Shown: positions 12,361 through 24,377 of the stretch, in pieces | Layout: the number at the start of each line of letters is the position of its first letter | Numbering within the stretch: position 1 is the first letter of the stretch | Origin: Heterotrichella gracilis | Taxonomy: Eukaryota > Sar > Xanthophyceae > Tribonematales > Xanthonemataceae | Assembly: GCA_032358255.1 (NCBI GenBank) | Contig: JAULBX010001669.1 | Span: forward strand, 1 to 64,000 | Direction of reading: 5' to 3' | Length of the DNA stretch: 64,000 bases | Translations under genes and position numbers: made by a program | Notes under the pieces: generated by a model | What the model saw: the letters and a program-made list of their open reading frames with translations, nothing else | Databases searched by the model: none | Told to the model about the DNA's origin: nothing

Positions 12361-13953
12361 TCACTCAGCCTCCATTGGGGCTGCAGCATCTCCTTGCTCT
12401 GCTGCTTCTGCAGCTGGTGCTGGCTCCTCTGCTCCCTCCTCCGCTGGTGCATCCTCAACCTGCAGGGCAACAAGTTGCTGTCAAACAAGTTCAACAGATC
12501 GTACTTGCCAGCAGCGTATTGGCATATTGGAGGGATCAACACAGGAAAGCAGAGTTTAGTATCTGCCAAATCCGCTGCGGCGCAGTAACACCCTACGATA
12601 CCAAAGATTAGGTTTAAACCAGTTCAGCTGTCCAAAGTTGTGGCATACCGGAATATCTTCAGGGCCATCATCTTCTTGATGCAATGTTGCAATGTATGGC
12701 TCAAGCTTCTCGTTCTCGTACAGCACAAATGGCGTGTCTTTGCCAACCAGGGCCACTGTGCAGTTGCTGGACGTCAGCTCATCATCAGTGAGCGATGAGG
12801 CCAACGCTGTCAGCGCATGCTTAATCAACTGATCCGCGCTTGCACCTGAGAAGCTCTCGAATTGCCGCTCCAAGTATGTTTTGCATGCCTGGCACACATA
12901 CAAGCTGTCAGTACACACGCCAAGCATCAAAGCTGCGCGGCCCGCCAAGCACCAGCCTGAGCAGGCAGAGATGTTTTGAGCACTGTGCACACACACCTGG
13001 GATCGTGCGCCGATAGCCATTGCTTTGTAGTCGTAGAAGTTACCAGACGGGCAGTTGTAGAACAGTTTTGCACCGGTCTGGTCATAGCCTGCCACCAATA
13101 GGCCTACACCATATGGGCGCTTCCAGGAGCGCTGCGTGCAAACCTGTGCTTTGTCTGCAACCTGCCGAACCAGGCGTCCCAGTGGCATAGGAGACTCGTA
13201 GACAAACCTGCAACGAGCAAAGGTGATGTACATTGTTGCAATGGAAGGCAGCGGAAGGCTCAACACGGCATATTGGCGGCAGGGTCTGGTTGTGGCGTGA
13301 GGCGGTTGTGGCGTGAGGCGGTTGTGGGTGATTTAAATCGGTGCTGCTCATGCCGTGATGCTGTGCACTCGGTTGCCCAGTGTTCCAGGCCGACCAGTCA
13401 CCCACGCACATGGAATGCATGGACTTGTGTGGATGGGAGGCATGCCATGCATGCACAGATGTTTGAGTCTGTGAAGCTGCTATCACTACCTGTGGTTCAG
13501 GCACTCGTTGCGCATGTATCTGCTCAAAACCCTGCCATCTGCTGTAAGACCGGATATAGCAATGCCCATATGCTCATCAATCTTGAACACTTTTCGTTGA
13601 TGCGAAGCCAGGTCCGTCTCAGCTTTCTTCAGGGTGGCGATGACGACATGGGTGTTACTCTGCGCACAACAACATTTCCTATGAGCACGGATGCGCAACC
13701 AACCATACAAGAGACAGCTGTAGTGCCCGGCTTTGCTACCTTCAACCCAAGTGCCGCGCTGCCCTGCTTCACTGCTTCCATGGCATACTCAACCTGATGG
13801 ATGCGTCCCTGGGGCGACCAGGTGACGACATCGGTATCATACTGCAGCATCACACGATCATCAGTGTAAACCAAAGTTTTACCATAGAGGTCATGGGTTG
13901 TCGACATATGTCACGCAAACGAGCCTCTCATCACCCACCTGGTTGCGAAACAT
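12361..13953 (-). CDS. PSMA1: 20S proteasome subunit alpha type-1 (PAF)
   Basis: Non-catalytic outer-ring subunit of the 20S core, involved in gating. Six exons: 13953-13939, 13841-13740, 13659-13490, 13207-12997, 12888-12649, 12459-12361; 278 aa. Exon 1 is a 15-nt microexon coding MFRNQ, the family's N terminus, followed by a GTGGGT donor. Gene finders are likely to miss it and start at an in-frame ATG in intron 1 instead. Family signatures are [56 protein letters not shown] and [13 protein letters not shown]. The acidic Ala/Glu tail ends in APMEAE, as in plant and algal orthologues. All phases close. Confidence 0.96.
13288..13327. repeat. 16-bp tandem repeat, 2.5 units, in PSMA1 intron 3
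   Basis: Unit GGTTGTGGCGTGAGGC occurs twice in full and once in part. A small intronic minisatellite with no visible function. Confidence 0.9.
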
Positions 13954-15025
13954 TTGGCGCTTGTTTCAAGCTGCTCCTGCAGCGTATAAGTCTGGAACCG
14001 GGTTGGAAGTGCCTTTCGAGACTCAACACGCAAGAGAAGGTACCTCAAGGAGCGGGTTTGGCGCTGGTCACTGATGGATGGTGCACCCAACTTTTTGCAG
14101 GGAAACAAGAGACCAGACCTTTGAAATACGCCACCTACTGGAAAGAGATAACTCATCAACACAACGAGTCTGCAGTTTTGGAAGCGCCAGTGACTGTATG
14201 AACGTCGTTTGTTCCCTGTGTATGCATGCATTGCAACGTTGGGAGGAACTGTCGATATCCTATTCTAGTCCCCCTGGATATAGTAGACCCTAAACCCCTA
14301 GACCCTAAACCCTTAAGTTGTTGGCTCCGAAATACATCTGGCAGCAGAATTTCGGTGCCGGACCTGCAGAACTTGCTATCTATTGGCAGCAATATAGTCC
14401 TTCAGATATCGATAGCCAGCACGGCCACTTAGGACTCACTATAGGTGTGACTGGGCAAGGCATGGCCAACCTCTCTGCAGGCACAGGGCACAGGGTCCCC
14501 GAGCTACCCACGTGGGCCCAAGCACCCTAAGCGCAGCCACAAGTAACCAGATGCAACCAGATGCTGCAGCAACAATGGTTCATGTTTGGGCATGCATGGG
14601 TGATGCCAATCCAGGTCCAACAAACCACTGGTTTACTGTATGAGGCCGGAGCAAACCCTCACCACACCACATTGCTCACTGCACACGAACAAGGTGTCCA
14701 GACGATAGCCCACATGCGACAGTCGATGGATAGCATACACCATTCCTGCAGACGCGACCTGAACTGCTCCACTAGCCAGCCGTTCATAGTATCTCGGCAG
14801 GCTGGCACCCTCACCAGGTAAGCATATTCATATTACACTGGCAGACCCAACAAAGTGCCCGTACACGTGGTTGCCTGCAGGCAACGCAACCCCGCCTTGT
14901 TGTACATAAGCCACTAACCTAGACGTCCTTGAGAGTGGTTCTCAGAAAAATATTATTGGGTGATAGTGGTCCAATAGTTCAGGAACGAACAAAGCTCTAC
15001 AGAGGGGTACCTAAGCCAGGTTCTT
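13954..15025. promoter_or_regulatory. PSMA1 upstream region and bL27 3' flank
   Basis: No gene seen. Imperfect telomere-type repeats (ACCCTAAACCCCTAGACC and following) occupy 14287-14315, about 340 bp upstream of the PSMA1 start. Proteasome and translation genes of plants often carry such telo-boxes, so a regulatory role is possible but only inferred. Confidence 0.5.
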
Positions 15026-15769
15026 TTAGGCAGCCACCGCCTCCGCCTCCCGCTGCTGGGCCCGTGGCGTGTACAGCGCCCTCTTCCTCATCTTCCTGCT
15101 TCCTTCCTGAAGCTGTTGCCCCTCAGGCTTGGTGTACTCGGATGATGGGATGACGTGAATCTACACAGTGGGCAAAGCCAAAGGCATGAGTGTCTTATAA
15201 TGGGCCTGCAGGTCTTGTGATACACTACATATGATTCAGGTGGAAACCAAGCATGCACACACAGGATGTTAGCACCAATTCACAATAGCCTCACTTGTGA
15301 ACAAGCGGGAGAGCTATTGTACACTGCAAGTTGCTCCTACCTTGTTCTTGTACTTTGAGGTCTCAAAACGCACGATGCCAGGAATCAGGGAGTACAGGGT
15401 GTAGTCGTTCCCAACACCAACGTTGTTTCCAGCATGGAACTGCACATAACCGAGACATGGTTAGCAACACTGGCATGCACACTGGGACACACACCCTGGA
15501 CTGGGTGTGAGTGCCAAACCCACCGTGGTACCAAGCTGACGAATGATGATGCCTCCAGCCTTCACCGGCTGACCGCCATACACCTTCACACCCCTCCTCT
15601 TGGAGTTGGAGTCGCGTCCATTCTTGGTGGACCCTGCACCCTTCTTGTGTGCTGCCTCAACACTGAATGGCGCTGGCAACCGTACGGCGCTAGACCTCTC
15701 GACACGCAGCTTCTGGCCAGCCAAAGAGGACCCGCCAAGCGAGAGCCCCTTGAAAGCGGAAGTCAGCAT
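15026..15769 (-). CDS. PRPL27: Plastid 50S ribosomal protein bL27, nuclear-encoded
   Basis: Component of the chloroplast large subunit next to the peptidyl-transferase centre. Exons 15769-15524, 15439-15341, 15160-15026; 159 aa. Residues 1 to about 39 form a Ser/Ala/Arg-rich transit peptide. The mature part starts near [20 protein letters not shown], the bL27 signature, followed by [39 protein letters not shown] and a basic tail typical of plastid forms. The start was taken at ATG 15769; an in-frame ATG at 15790 would add seven residues. It is divergent from the lumenal protein gene 0.6 kb away, so both plastid genes may share control. Confidence 0.95.
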
Positions 15770-16394
15770 CGCAGACAGTCTTTTGCACACACACCCAAGT
15801 TGGGCCGAGCTAAGGCATTCACTGGCGTACTAACCCACACAGCGCCGCCAACTCCAGTCACTAACACTGACGCATACCCCGGGTTGAAGAGCAGGTCGTG
15901 AAAGCGCTATCCACAGACCTGTCTTCATCTATCGCCAGGCTTGGGCTTGCAAGGGGCGGCCTGCAAAGTTGGGTGGCCACGGTAGTGCTGGCTTGTCCAG
16001 GGAGGCACAAAACGTTAATAAAAAGTGCCATGCACCATGCTTGAGACATGATTACGGAGTCACTCACTTCGCTTGAACATATAGTTGACAAAGTCCAGAT
16101 AACTGGGCACCTCAGTAGTACATCCGTCTCTCCTTAGCCCGAAACTGCCATAGGTTTCGCTTGCCTCCTCCTCTAGCCCGACACACCTAGCTCCCCACTC
16201 TGCACGCTTCTACTAGGCACTGTCTAGCCTTGTTCTCTATCTGTGTCACCGGGATTCCGTTCAGTCGCTTTCCCTTGTCTTTTATTGAACACCAGAGATA
16301 TATATTCCCTGCATTCGGGGTTCCGACTATCAACCAGTGTCAGTGCACGGTTGTTTTACCACCCACCTCGCAGCCCCAAAGCATATTTGATAGC
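15770..16394. promoter_or_regulatory. Shared upstream region of two plastid-protein genes
   Basis: 626 bp between the divergent starts of bL27c and the lumenal pentapeptide protein. No gene. A pyrimidine-rich stretch at about 16155-16220 precedes the plus-strand gene. Confidence 0.5.
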
Positions 16395-17814
16395 ATGGCG
16401 ATCCAAGCTTCTTTGTCACTCCAGGCCAGGTTCGTTCAGGGTGCGCCTGCGTTTAGAAGTTCGGGCTTCAACAAGCGCACGCATGGAGTGGCGCCACGCA
16501 CGCTGACAGTGAACGCTGCAGCTGCAGAGTCAGGTGGGCACTATATCTTGGCAGGGAGGCAGCAACAAGCTTTTGCTGCTGTTGTTTCTGAAGTGATGAG
16601 TCAAGAAACATCAGAGCTGAGCTAGCGCGGTTGCATGCCCTGACATGTTTGAATGGCATGCGTTTGTGGACGCCAACGAACCCATACTGTACAGGTGCCC
16701 ACCCTGCCAGCATCCTGCTGGCTGGACTCGCAGCTGCAGCTATCACCCTTTCAGCTACACCTGCTTTGGCAGCTTTCAGGCTGCCACCGATCGACAGAGG
16801 TATTTGAGCCCAGCTGGGTGTATGATTCTGCCAGCACATGCGAGTACTGCCTAGTGTGGCACCCACCAAACAAATTCTTGCTTGCAGACCCAGAGCGGTG
16901 CACACGAGGGTACGTCGGAAACACCATTGGCCAGGTGAGGGCACTTGCCTTGTTACCTGTGTGAGGTAACGCCCACTGTTGTGTGGTACTGAGGAGCTAG
17001 CCTTGCTGCAGGCCAACGCTGTGTCTGACAAGACTTTGGACCTGAGGTTGTGTTCCTTCAAAGGAGGAAACCTGTCAGGCTTGACACTGGCAGGTGCCCT
17101 GCTTTCGGATGCAGACCTGTCTGATGCAAACATGAGGGAGGCAGTGCTGACAAAGGTACTCGATGCCTTGCCTAGGCAGCCATTGTCATGCAAGCTAGTG
17201 GCGACAGCAAGCTATGTATCCGATTAATGCAAAGCATGTGTACTTACTGAATACGTTTGCGTTGTGTGAGCAGTGCATCACGCCTGTCATGGAGGACCAC
17301 AACATTTGCCACTTGCGTCCACTCTGTCCTGAATCGCCTCTGAACTGTCTGCAGGCCTATGCCGTGAACGCAAACTTTTCAGGTGAGCGGTCTGTAGGCA
17401 CTGGTGGGCTGCAATGTATTGAACCCCTGGTTGTTGTGTTGTTGAAGCTGACATGGGTGTGTGCGCACGCAGGTGCTGACATGACAAATGCAGTGGTGGA
17501 CCGGGTTGTGTTTGACGGAGCAGACCTGAGCGGGGTGAAGTTTGTGAACGCTGTCATCACTGGCACAACATTCAAGGACACAAACCTCGCGAACGCTGTG
17601 TTTGAGGATGCGCTGATTGGCAGCGAGGACGTCAGGCGCCTGTAAGTACCCGCACTTTTTTTGTGACCCTGCGCATGTGCAGTTTAAGGGTTTTCTTTAA
17701 CTGCGTGGCAAGTAGTACAGTTGGCGTACGGAGTCCAACCCTGCTGTGTTGTGTAGGTGTGCAAACCCCACACTTACTGGCGAAAGCAGGGTGGGAGTGG
17801 GATGCAGAAACTGA
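16395..17814 (+). CDS. Thylakoid-lumen pentapeptide-repeat protein (TL17-like)
   Basis: Seven exons: 16395-16533, 16695-16799, 16888-16934, 17012-17155, 17355-17382, 17473-17641, 17757-17814; 229 aa. The N terminus is bipartite: a Ser/Arg-rich plastid transit peptide (1 to about 46), then a hydrophobic thylakoid-transfer segment (LLAGLAAAAITLSATPALA) ending in an ALA cleavage site. The lumenal part carries pentapeptide repeats of the A(D/N)L type (ADLSDANMREA, ANFSGADMTNA, ADLSGVKF, TNLANAVF) and ends LCANPTLTGESRVGVGC, close to the plant 17.4-kDa lumen protein. No twin arginine precedes the hydrophobic stretch, so Sec-type import is inferred. Exons 3 and 5 are only 47 and 28 nt. A TGTAA element lies at 17933. 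Its molecular function in plants is unknown. Confidence 0.92.
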
Positions 17815-18566
17815 ACAGCAGGAGGGCTGGTGGTCACCCAGTGGCAACTGGACGGTTGGTGAAGCACCGCACACTTATAGGGGTGGGAGCAGTAGTGGAG
17901 CTGCTGTCATGCATGAAATCTCGAAGAGCAGGTGTAAATCTGGGAATGAACAGGGGCTTTATAGTCACTAGTAGCTTTTTTGGGGGGGTGGGGGAGGTGG
18001 CAGCCAATGCTTCTGGATCACATTTTGTTGCTGGGTGGTTCAAAGGCACACATGCAGAGGCAGAGACTCCCCTCTAGCTGTCTGATTTTGTAGTAAATGT
18101 ACCTTGGAACTCATCGTATTCTGAGCTTACCAGCATGAACTGGCAGATTATGGCGCTGAGAGTGAAACCGGACCCAATGGGCATCCGCCGCTGTGTGCAA
18201 TGCTTATGAAGCATGACATCCTGAAACTCTGTGTAAAGCTGCAGTGGCACGATTTTGCGCAGTTACAGCTCCGTGACTTGCCGAGCAGTCACTGGGTTCG
18301 GTTGAAGGGGCTTTCTACCCACCTCCCATTCTGTGGGCCACAGTGGTCGTGAAGTAAAAAACTTTTTATTTTGTTTTAAAAGTATTACCCGATTTGGAGC
18401 GTAGCAAAAATGCATGCATGTTATCCAGTTGATAGCAAGCGCCTGTTTGCTCACTGGTTCCTCCTGGACCTTCACGGATAGGAGCAACTGCACTCAGCCG
18501 TTTTATCCGTTGATAACACCTTAAAGCTTTGCCGCTTGGCATTGACATCACTATCTGGCATGTCCA
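17815..18566. other. Intergenic, lumenal protein 3' end to MATE promoter
   Basis: No coding or RNA gene recognised. It holds the TGTAA element of the upstream gene and the 5' flank of the MATE gene. Confidence 0.6.
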
Positions 18567-21500
18567 ATGGCAGCTAGCTTCTCAAGCGTCGGCCCACTCA
18601 CGGCAGCGTGCTGGACCGTTGAAAGGACTGCAGCACCTGTTCCAAATAGTTGCCAACAGCTTTGCTTCCGAAAACCCTTGCACCCGTCTCGGCCATGCAC
18701 ACTCGCAGTCAGCAAGGCGCGCAGTCAGCATGGGGCACCAACTCTGCGCTTGCTGCCTCCACGCCAGTGCTTAAAGCCAGGTAGTGGACACTTACGGGAC
18801 TGGACCGCACGCTGCACACCAGCAGGCAGCGTGGTGGTAGACCAGGCCAGCGACGAAGGTGAAACACCAGGTGAGGGCTATCCACATTACACGCCAATGC
18901 CCACATACTTTCCTACAGAAACCTACAGCCATTGTTCCCTGTTGACGGCTTTAAGCAAGAAGATGATGTGCACGACATCACCTGAGTTGCCAAAGTGCTA
19001 CTTTTCGCATGCATTGCACCAATGCCAGCATGCCTCCCAGCCCAGCGCCTGCACACAAACTCCAACAAACCCAACCGCATCCCATGCGCCCAGAAGCGTC
19101 CCCAGCTGAACCCCACCCCTCGCCTGCCACCACCATCTCCATCGGCCGCCTGCTGCGTTTCACCCTACCCACGCTTGGCATATGGATTGTGAATCCTATC
19201 CTGTCACTGGTGGACACCGCGGTGGTGGGCACCAAGAGCCAGGTGGAGCTGGCAGCGCTGGGCCCTGGCACCATGCTGTGCGATTACTTCTCATACCTCT
19301 TCACATTCATAGCAGTGGCAGGTGCGCTCAGGCTAAGGCAGGCGGGGGTACATGCCTGGCCAGCGGTAGAGCATGGGCTCAGGCTGTGTGCATGGACAGT
19401 TGGCGGGGCACACGTCTGAGCACGTCTGAGCACCATTGCTTGTTGTATGGCATCTGTTGTCCCATATCTGCTGCCGCCAGTACTTGGCAGCCACTTGCAT
19501 GCCGATGTCGCCTGGGGCATGGTTGTGTACACCCCGACCCAGCCATGCCCACGCTGCGCAGTGACCAACATGCTGGCGCTGTGCTTTGCGGACAACGACA
19601 GGCGGGGAGCCGGGTCTGTGCTGTCTGACGCCCTCAGCCTGGCGCTGGTGACCGGGGTGGCCATGGGCGGCCTCATGTACCTGGTGGCACCCGCGCTGCT
19701 GGAGCGCATCGCTGGACAGGCCTCGGCAATGGCGGTGGCGCCGGCAACCACCTACGTCAGTATCAGGTGGGGGGGGCCTGGTGTAGTGGCGGCATGGGTG
19801 AGGGTGCCGAGCCCGCCTGGCTTGTGTGTACATGTGTGCCGCTGTACCACTGATTTAAATGATGTAGACTTGGGCGTGAGGTGCTGGGAATATGTGGAAG
19901 CGCAGATGGCGTTCAATGTGGTGCAATCAATTTCAGTAGGCTGCACAGTCTTGGAAACTGACATGCCAGCACTCATAAAGTGAAATGCCAGCAATATGAG
20001 GCAAATGTAATGACCCCTTCTTACCCTAGTCGCATGAAATTCACGCTAATCTTCCCCCCACCCAACATTCCCTGCATGCCCTCACGCGCCCTTCCCCTCT
20101 GGCACAGGTGCTTGGGCTTCCCTGCTGCGCTGCTCATCTTCGTGGTGCAGGCCTACTTCCTGGCTGCGCAGGACCCCATCACCCCCTTGCTGGCGGCGCT
20201 GGTGGCGGGGGTGGTGAACCTGGTAGGGGATCTGTTCATGGTGAACACACTGGGCTGGGGCATAGGCGGGGCAGCGTGGGCAACGTCATTTGCACAGGTG
20301 AGTGAGAGGATGGGTAGGGGCGCCGGCTCTCGGAGAGGAAAAGGATGAGGTAGCAGCTTCTGCATGGTCTGGCATTCAAATGGCTTGCAATGGGATGGCA
20401 CCAGGGTGAAGGGTGCGGATTTGTTTAGGAAGTGGGGGGTGCAGGGGCGCAAATGATGTCATGTATATTATGTCACTGAATACAATTGTGTCTCTTTGTT
20501 TGGCATTTATTAAGGTAATCAAGCAGATATTGAAGCCTGGCAGCCTGCGCAAACAATGGCGCTTCATATTGTCAACTTGAAGGAAGTATTGCAACTTTTA
20601 CAGATATCCATACTGTATCAATGTATTGTACACAGGAATCCCTAACTTTGACAACCTTCCATTGTCTCACTGACAGTGAGAAAAGTATCCACATCGTCAG
20701 ATCTATCCACAACTGCAATTGCAGTGCAGTTTGCACAGTAGTAAATTAAGTAAAGCGCTAAAAATAATACTCGATCAAAGGAAGTGCATCAGTTAATGGA
20801 AGCCAATACTCAATGGCACAGCGCTAGAGGGAGCCTGTTCTTGCTGCGGAAATCTTCAAGATTCGCCGGCCGTGACTCTGCTCGGCCAACTCAGGCCGAC
20901 AATCGGTCTAGAATATTTACTGGATATTCAGCACATTTGCACAAGGGTTTGGGGATGTGAATTAATTGGTTTCTTCATGTTTTTCTTTGGGGGGGGGGGG
21001 GAGTTTTTATAGAATATATACTTTTACGTAGTTATGATGAATTTGAATTATTCGTTTTATTTTTTATTATCTGATCAACTATCATGCGTTCCAGCGGTAC
21101 AGATTAGCATTCTGTCCTATATGCCTTGCGCCAACAGTCCTGGGACTGCTTATACTATCCCTGCGCCGGGATGAACCTACATTGCACGCAGCAAAATCAC
21201 ATAGCACAAAAAATTGAAAAGATGGTCTTGCATTTGCACTTGAACCTAATTGGCTAACTAATTTTTAACTATTATGTACTATAAATTGGTTTGAAAGCAA
21301 TGTCTGCGCCCCAGAAACGGTGCGCGATTCAGTGCGCCTGCGCCATGGACAGCATGCAGGTAGGCAGCCTCACTCTTGCCTTGGTATGCTGCACATGCGC
21401 CCACCATCCAGGGACTGTGGCCACCGGTGAGGCGCACCACCCACATCCTACCTCATCTGTTTGCAGTTTGCCACCGCGGGGCTGCTTGTGGTTGCACTGT

Positions 21501-22965
21501 ACCGGCCGCTTCGCAAGGGCAGCTTGGCACCGGGGTGGAAAGTGGATGTGCGCTGGCGCCTGCCCAAGCCTGCTGCCGCGCTGCGCTTCCTGCAGTACGC
21601 GGGGCCAATCTGCGGGGTGCTCACTGCCAAGGTAGCAACATACGGTGAGTGAGGGAATCAGTCTGCCGCTGCCATGGCTTGTCGCATGAAGCAGTTGTGC
21701 ATGTGGACATGCGCATCGCCATTTTGTGCAAGGAATGTGGTGGCCTTGTGTCACAGGCGGGAGAAGGATATGCCTATGCTTGTTGCAATGACTCCACAAA
21801 ATTTCATGGGGCTTGCATTGTCCTGCGTGTATTGAACCATCATGCGTACCCCCTTTCAACACTGTCCCACACCTCTGACCCTCTCCCTTCATCCCAGGTG
21901 GCCTAACGACCGCGGCCTCAGGCATTGGCACGGTGTTTTCCGGCGCGCACCACGTGCTGTTCAGCGTGTACATCTTCTTTGCTGTGTTTGGCGACGCCGT
22001 TAGCCAGGCGGCTCAGACCTTCTTGCCGGCAGTAGTGGGGCGCCCGGGGCAGGCGCGGCGCATGGCCAAGCAGCTGCTAGCCACAGGGGCAGTCCTGGGC
22101 ATCATGAACAGCATGGCTGCAGGTGAGGGGTGTATGCCGCGTACACACGTGCATTCATGCCCACATTTTGTGGTGACTCGCTTGATACACCTGGCATTGC
22201 TGTTTCGTATTAGCTCACTACTTCTCGGTAGCTGTCCTTGATGGCTGTGAGCCTGTTTACATGTGCTTACCCCCCTCTCCCTCTGGTCCCCAGCCGCCAT
22301 CCTGCTGTTCATGCCCTGGCTGTTCACCAACAGCCCACCCGTCATCTCCGCCATCCATCAGGCGCTTGCGCTCATGTGCGTGGCGCTCACAATACACACG
22401 TGTTCAATGGCAACCGAGGGCATGCTGCTGGCAGGTTGGTGGAGGGAGATGGTGGATGTGGGCATTGATGGGACATGTTGTGCGTGGATGGGTGTCATTT
22501 GGGGAAGTGTGATACGGCTGGGCTGTGGGGCTCGCAAGGTAGAGAAATGGGTATAAGAGAGAGCACAAGGGCACACTGCTCCTGCACCACAAGTGGCTAT
22601 ACCAACAGCAGCAGCAGCCCCCACCAGTGGCATACGCGCTGTGAGCCATCACCCTGCGCAGGCATTGTCTCACTCCCTTCCCCCCACCCCCTCCCCCCGC
22701 AGGCCGCGACCTGCTGTGGCTGGTGAGCTCCTACGTGTTCAACATGGGTGTCACGCTGTGCACACTGGCCCTCACGCGCTCCATGGGCATGGGGCTGATA
22801 GGGGTGTGGCTGGGCGTGTTCCAGTTCCAGATCATCAGGTTGCTGCAGAACGGCAGCCGGCTGGCAGGGGCAACCAGCCCGCTCAACACAACGGATTCGC
22901 TGCGCAATACTGTGGGGGAGCAAGCTGGGAAGGAGGATGGTGGGGTACTGGCAGGGGCACAGTAA
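18567..22965 (+). CDS. MATE-family transporter, probably plastid-targeted
   Basis: Cation-coupled efflux carrier of the plant EDS5/DTX45 group. Eight exons: 18567-18870, 19094-19321, 19562-19766, 20108-20297, 21467-21644, 21898-22122, 22294-22434, 22703-22965; 577 aa. Residues 1 to about 100 are Ser/Arg/Pro-rich without acidic clusters, as in a chloroplast transit peptide. Twelve or so membrane helices follow. MATE landmarks are ILSLVDTAVVGTKSQVELAA in helix 1, AGVVNLVGDLFMVNTLGWGI, and GIWLG-like GLIGVWLGVFQFQ in the last helices. The acceptor of exon 2 is the least certain border. Exon 4 to 5 is spliced over a 1.17-kb AT-rich intron. The substrate cannot be told from sequence. Confidence 0.9.
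20298..21466. other. Long AT-rich intron 4 of the MATE gene
   Basis: At 1,169 nt this is the longest intron in the window and is visibly richer in A+T than its surroundings. It contains a run of 13 G at 20989-21001 and a perfect hairpin (TCTCACTG/CAGTGAGA) near 20664. No open frame, terminal inverted repeat or target duplication was found, so a mobile-element origin is only a possibility. Confidence 0.6.
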
Positions 22966-24377
22966 CAGTTCCATAGGAAGGCTTGGCTGTCATGTATGCC
23001 ACAGACCTGCTGGGTAGGGTGTATTGTAGGGTAACTTGTCAGTTTGAACCCCAAGGATTAGGCCTGTACATGTTGTATCGTTGTGGGGATAAATTCTTTA
23101 GGGCAGGACACAGGTGACGCAATCAGCATTGACAGGTGTGTAGTGGTTCAGACCCCTTTGACAAGGGGTTGTTGACAGGTGGCTTGCCCTGACATCTCCG
23201 GGCTTGTGACATTTGATCATTGCAAGTTGACAGGTGTGGGTATCAGCATGTACACACAACCACTGGTGCACTAAGGCAGCAAGTTTTCTTATGTTTGTGG
23301 GCTGGCAATTGTGACACACTTCTGGTAACAACGTTGCTGGTGCCAGCCAGCGTGCACTCCTCCCAACCGTGCAAACCGGTCGGGCATGTGACCAGTCCAG
23401 CAAACCATACCTTCTCATATTTCCCGTTTACAATACACTATTGCATTTTTGAAGGGATTGCACCAAGTCCTTGGGATATTGCAATTCCCTTATCATTGCA
23501 GTTTGCGAGTAGTGGCATCCGGTACCTGCCAGATACGAATTATACTACATTGCCAGGCGCGTACGAACAATCTATGTCACAAGTCAAAATTCATGCCATG
23601 CTTGCGGCAGCGCATTACCAACTGTGAACCATTAAGAGCAGGTTTGACGCGTATGACACATGTCACTTACAGTGTTTTCACCTGCAGTAACTAGGTACCT
23701 ACGTAGTAGTGTACACATCAAACAGATGTAATAATACATAATACATTCTCAACTTGATACAAAATCATATCAGACTCTGGAGGTAATGTATTATCTACAT
23801 TATCATAATGGGTAAATAATGGGTGTGCAACAACACGTGTACACGTGTGTGAAATTTTTCTGCTGTGGCAGGTAGCTAGGTCAACAACTGTTGCTGTACG
23901 TCTCAATGCAACATGATCATTACTGTTCATGGAGTCGAGCCACAGCGCTGTGGAAGGACCCCAAGGCTTGTGGACGGTCGTCTTGGGCCCTGACTCGGGG
24001 CTTGTTGAACGTTTTGCTCTTATAAAAATGATGCAAAACCGTGGATAATCTGGAAGAAGCGAAAATCATTGTACACCATATGGCCATGAATGGGTGATTC
24101 ATCTTTAGCGCACCATTAATCAAAATTTGATAATGCCAATCGGCTCCAGTGGAGGCCCAGGACAGTGCCAGGCTTCAAGCACCCCAGTGGTATGGAGGAT
24201 TCAATACGCTGCAGCTTACACCCACACACTGTGCGGGACCCTTGACCCCACACTCTCAATCCTAATCCCCCACCTTCCCCTGCAGGCCCACCAATATCCT
24301 GTTCAACGTTGCCCAAGGGCTGCAATTCCCCCCCAAACTCTGCCTGAAGCAATACGCTGCTGCATGGGCTGGCATGA
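22966..24377. other. Intergenic region between MATE and the membrane-protein gene
   Basis: No gene. It contains a hairpin at 23152-23169 (ACCCCTT/AAGGGGT) and a 16-bp palindrome at 23833-23848. The part at 23650-24130 is AT-rich. Confidence 0.6.
23833..23848. promoter_or_regulatory. Perfect palindrome with two CACGTG cores
   Basis: ACACGTGTACACGTGT is its own reverse complement and holds two G-box/E-box hexamers in tandem. Such sites bind bHLH or bZIP factors in plants. It is remote from either flanking start codon, so function is uncertain. Confidence 0.45.

Noticed and set aside
13842-13938. GTGATGA and CTGA spaced like a snoRNA in PSMA1 intron 1 (minus strand)
   Set aside because: The C box lies 4 nt from the splice donor, no terminal stem can form, and the would-be guide has no rRNA complement known to me.
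16593-16642. GTGATGA followed by CTGA in intron 1 of the lumenal protein gene
   Set aside because: Too short for a C/D RNA, no terminal stem, no guide match.
21041-21090. ATGATGA...CTGA in the AT-rich MATE intron
   Set aside because: Low-complexity T-rich filling with no rRNA complement; boxes expected by chance in AT-rich DNA.
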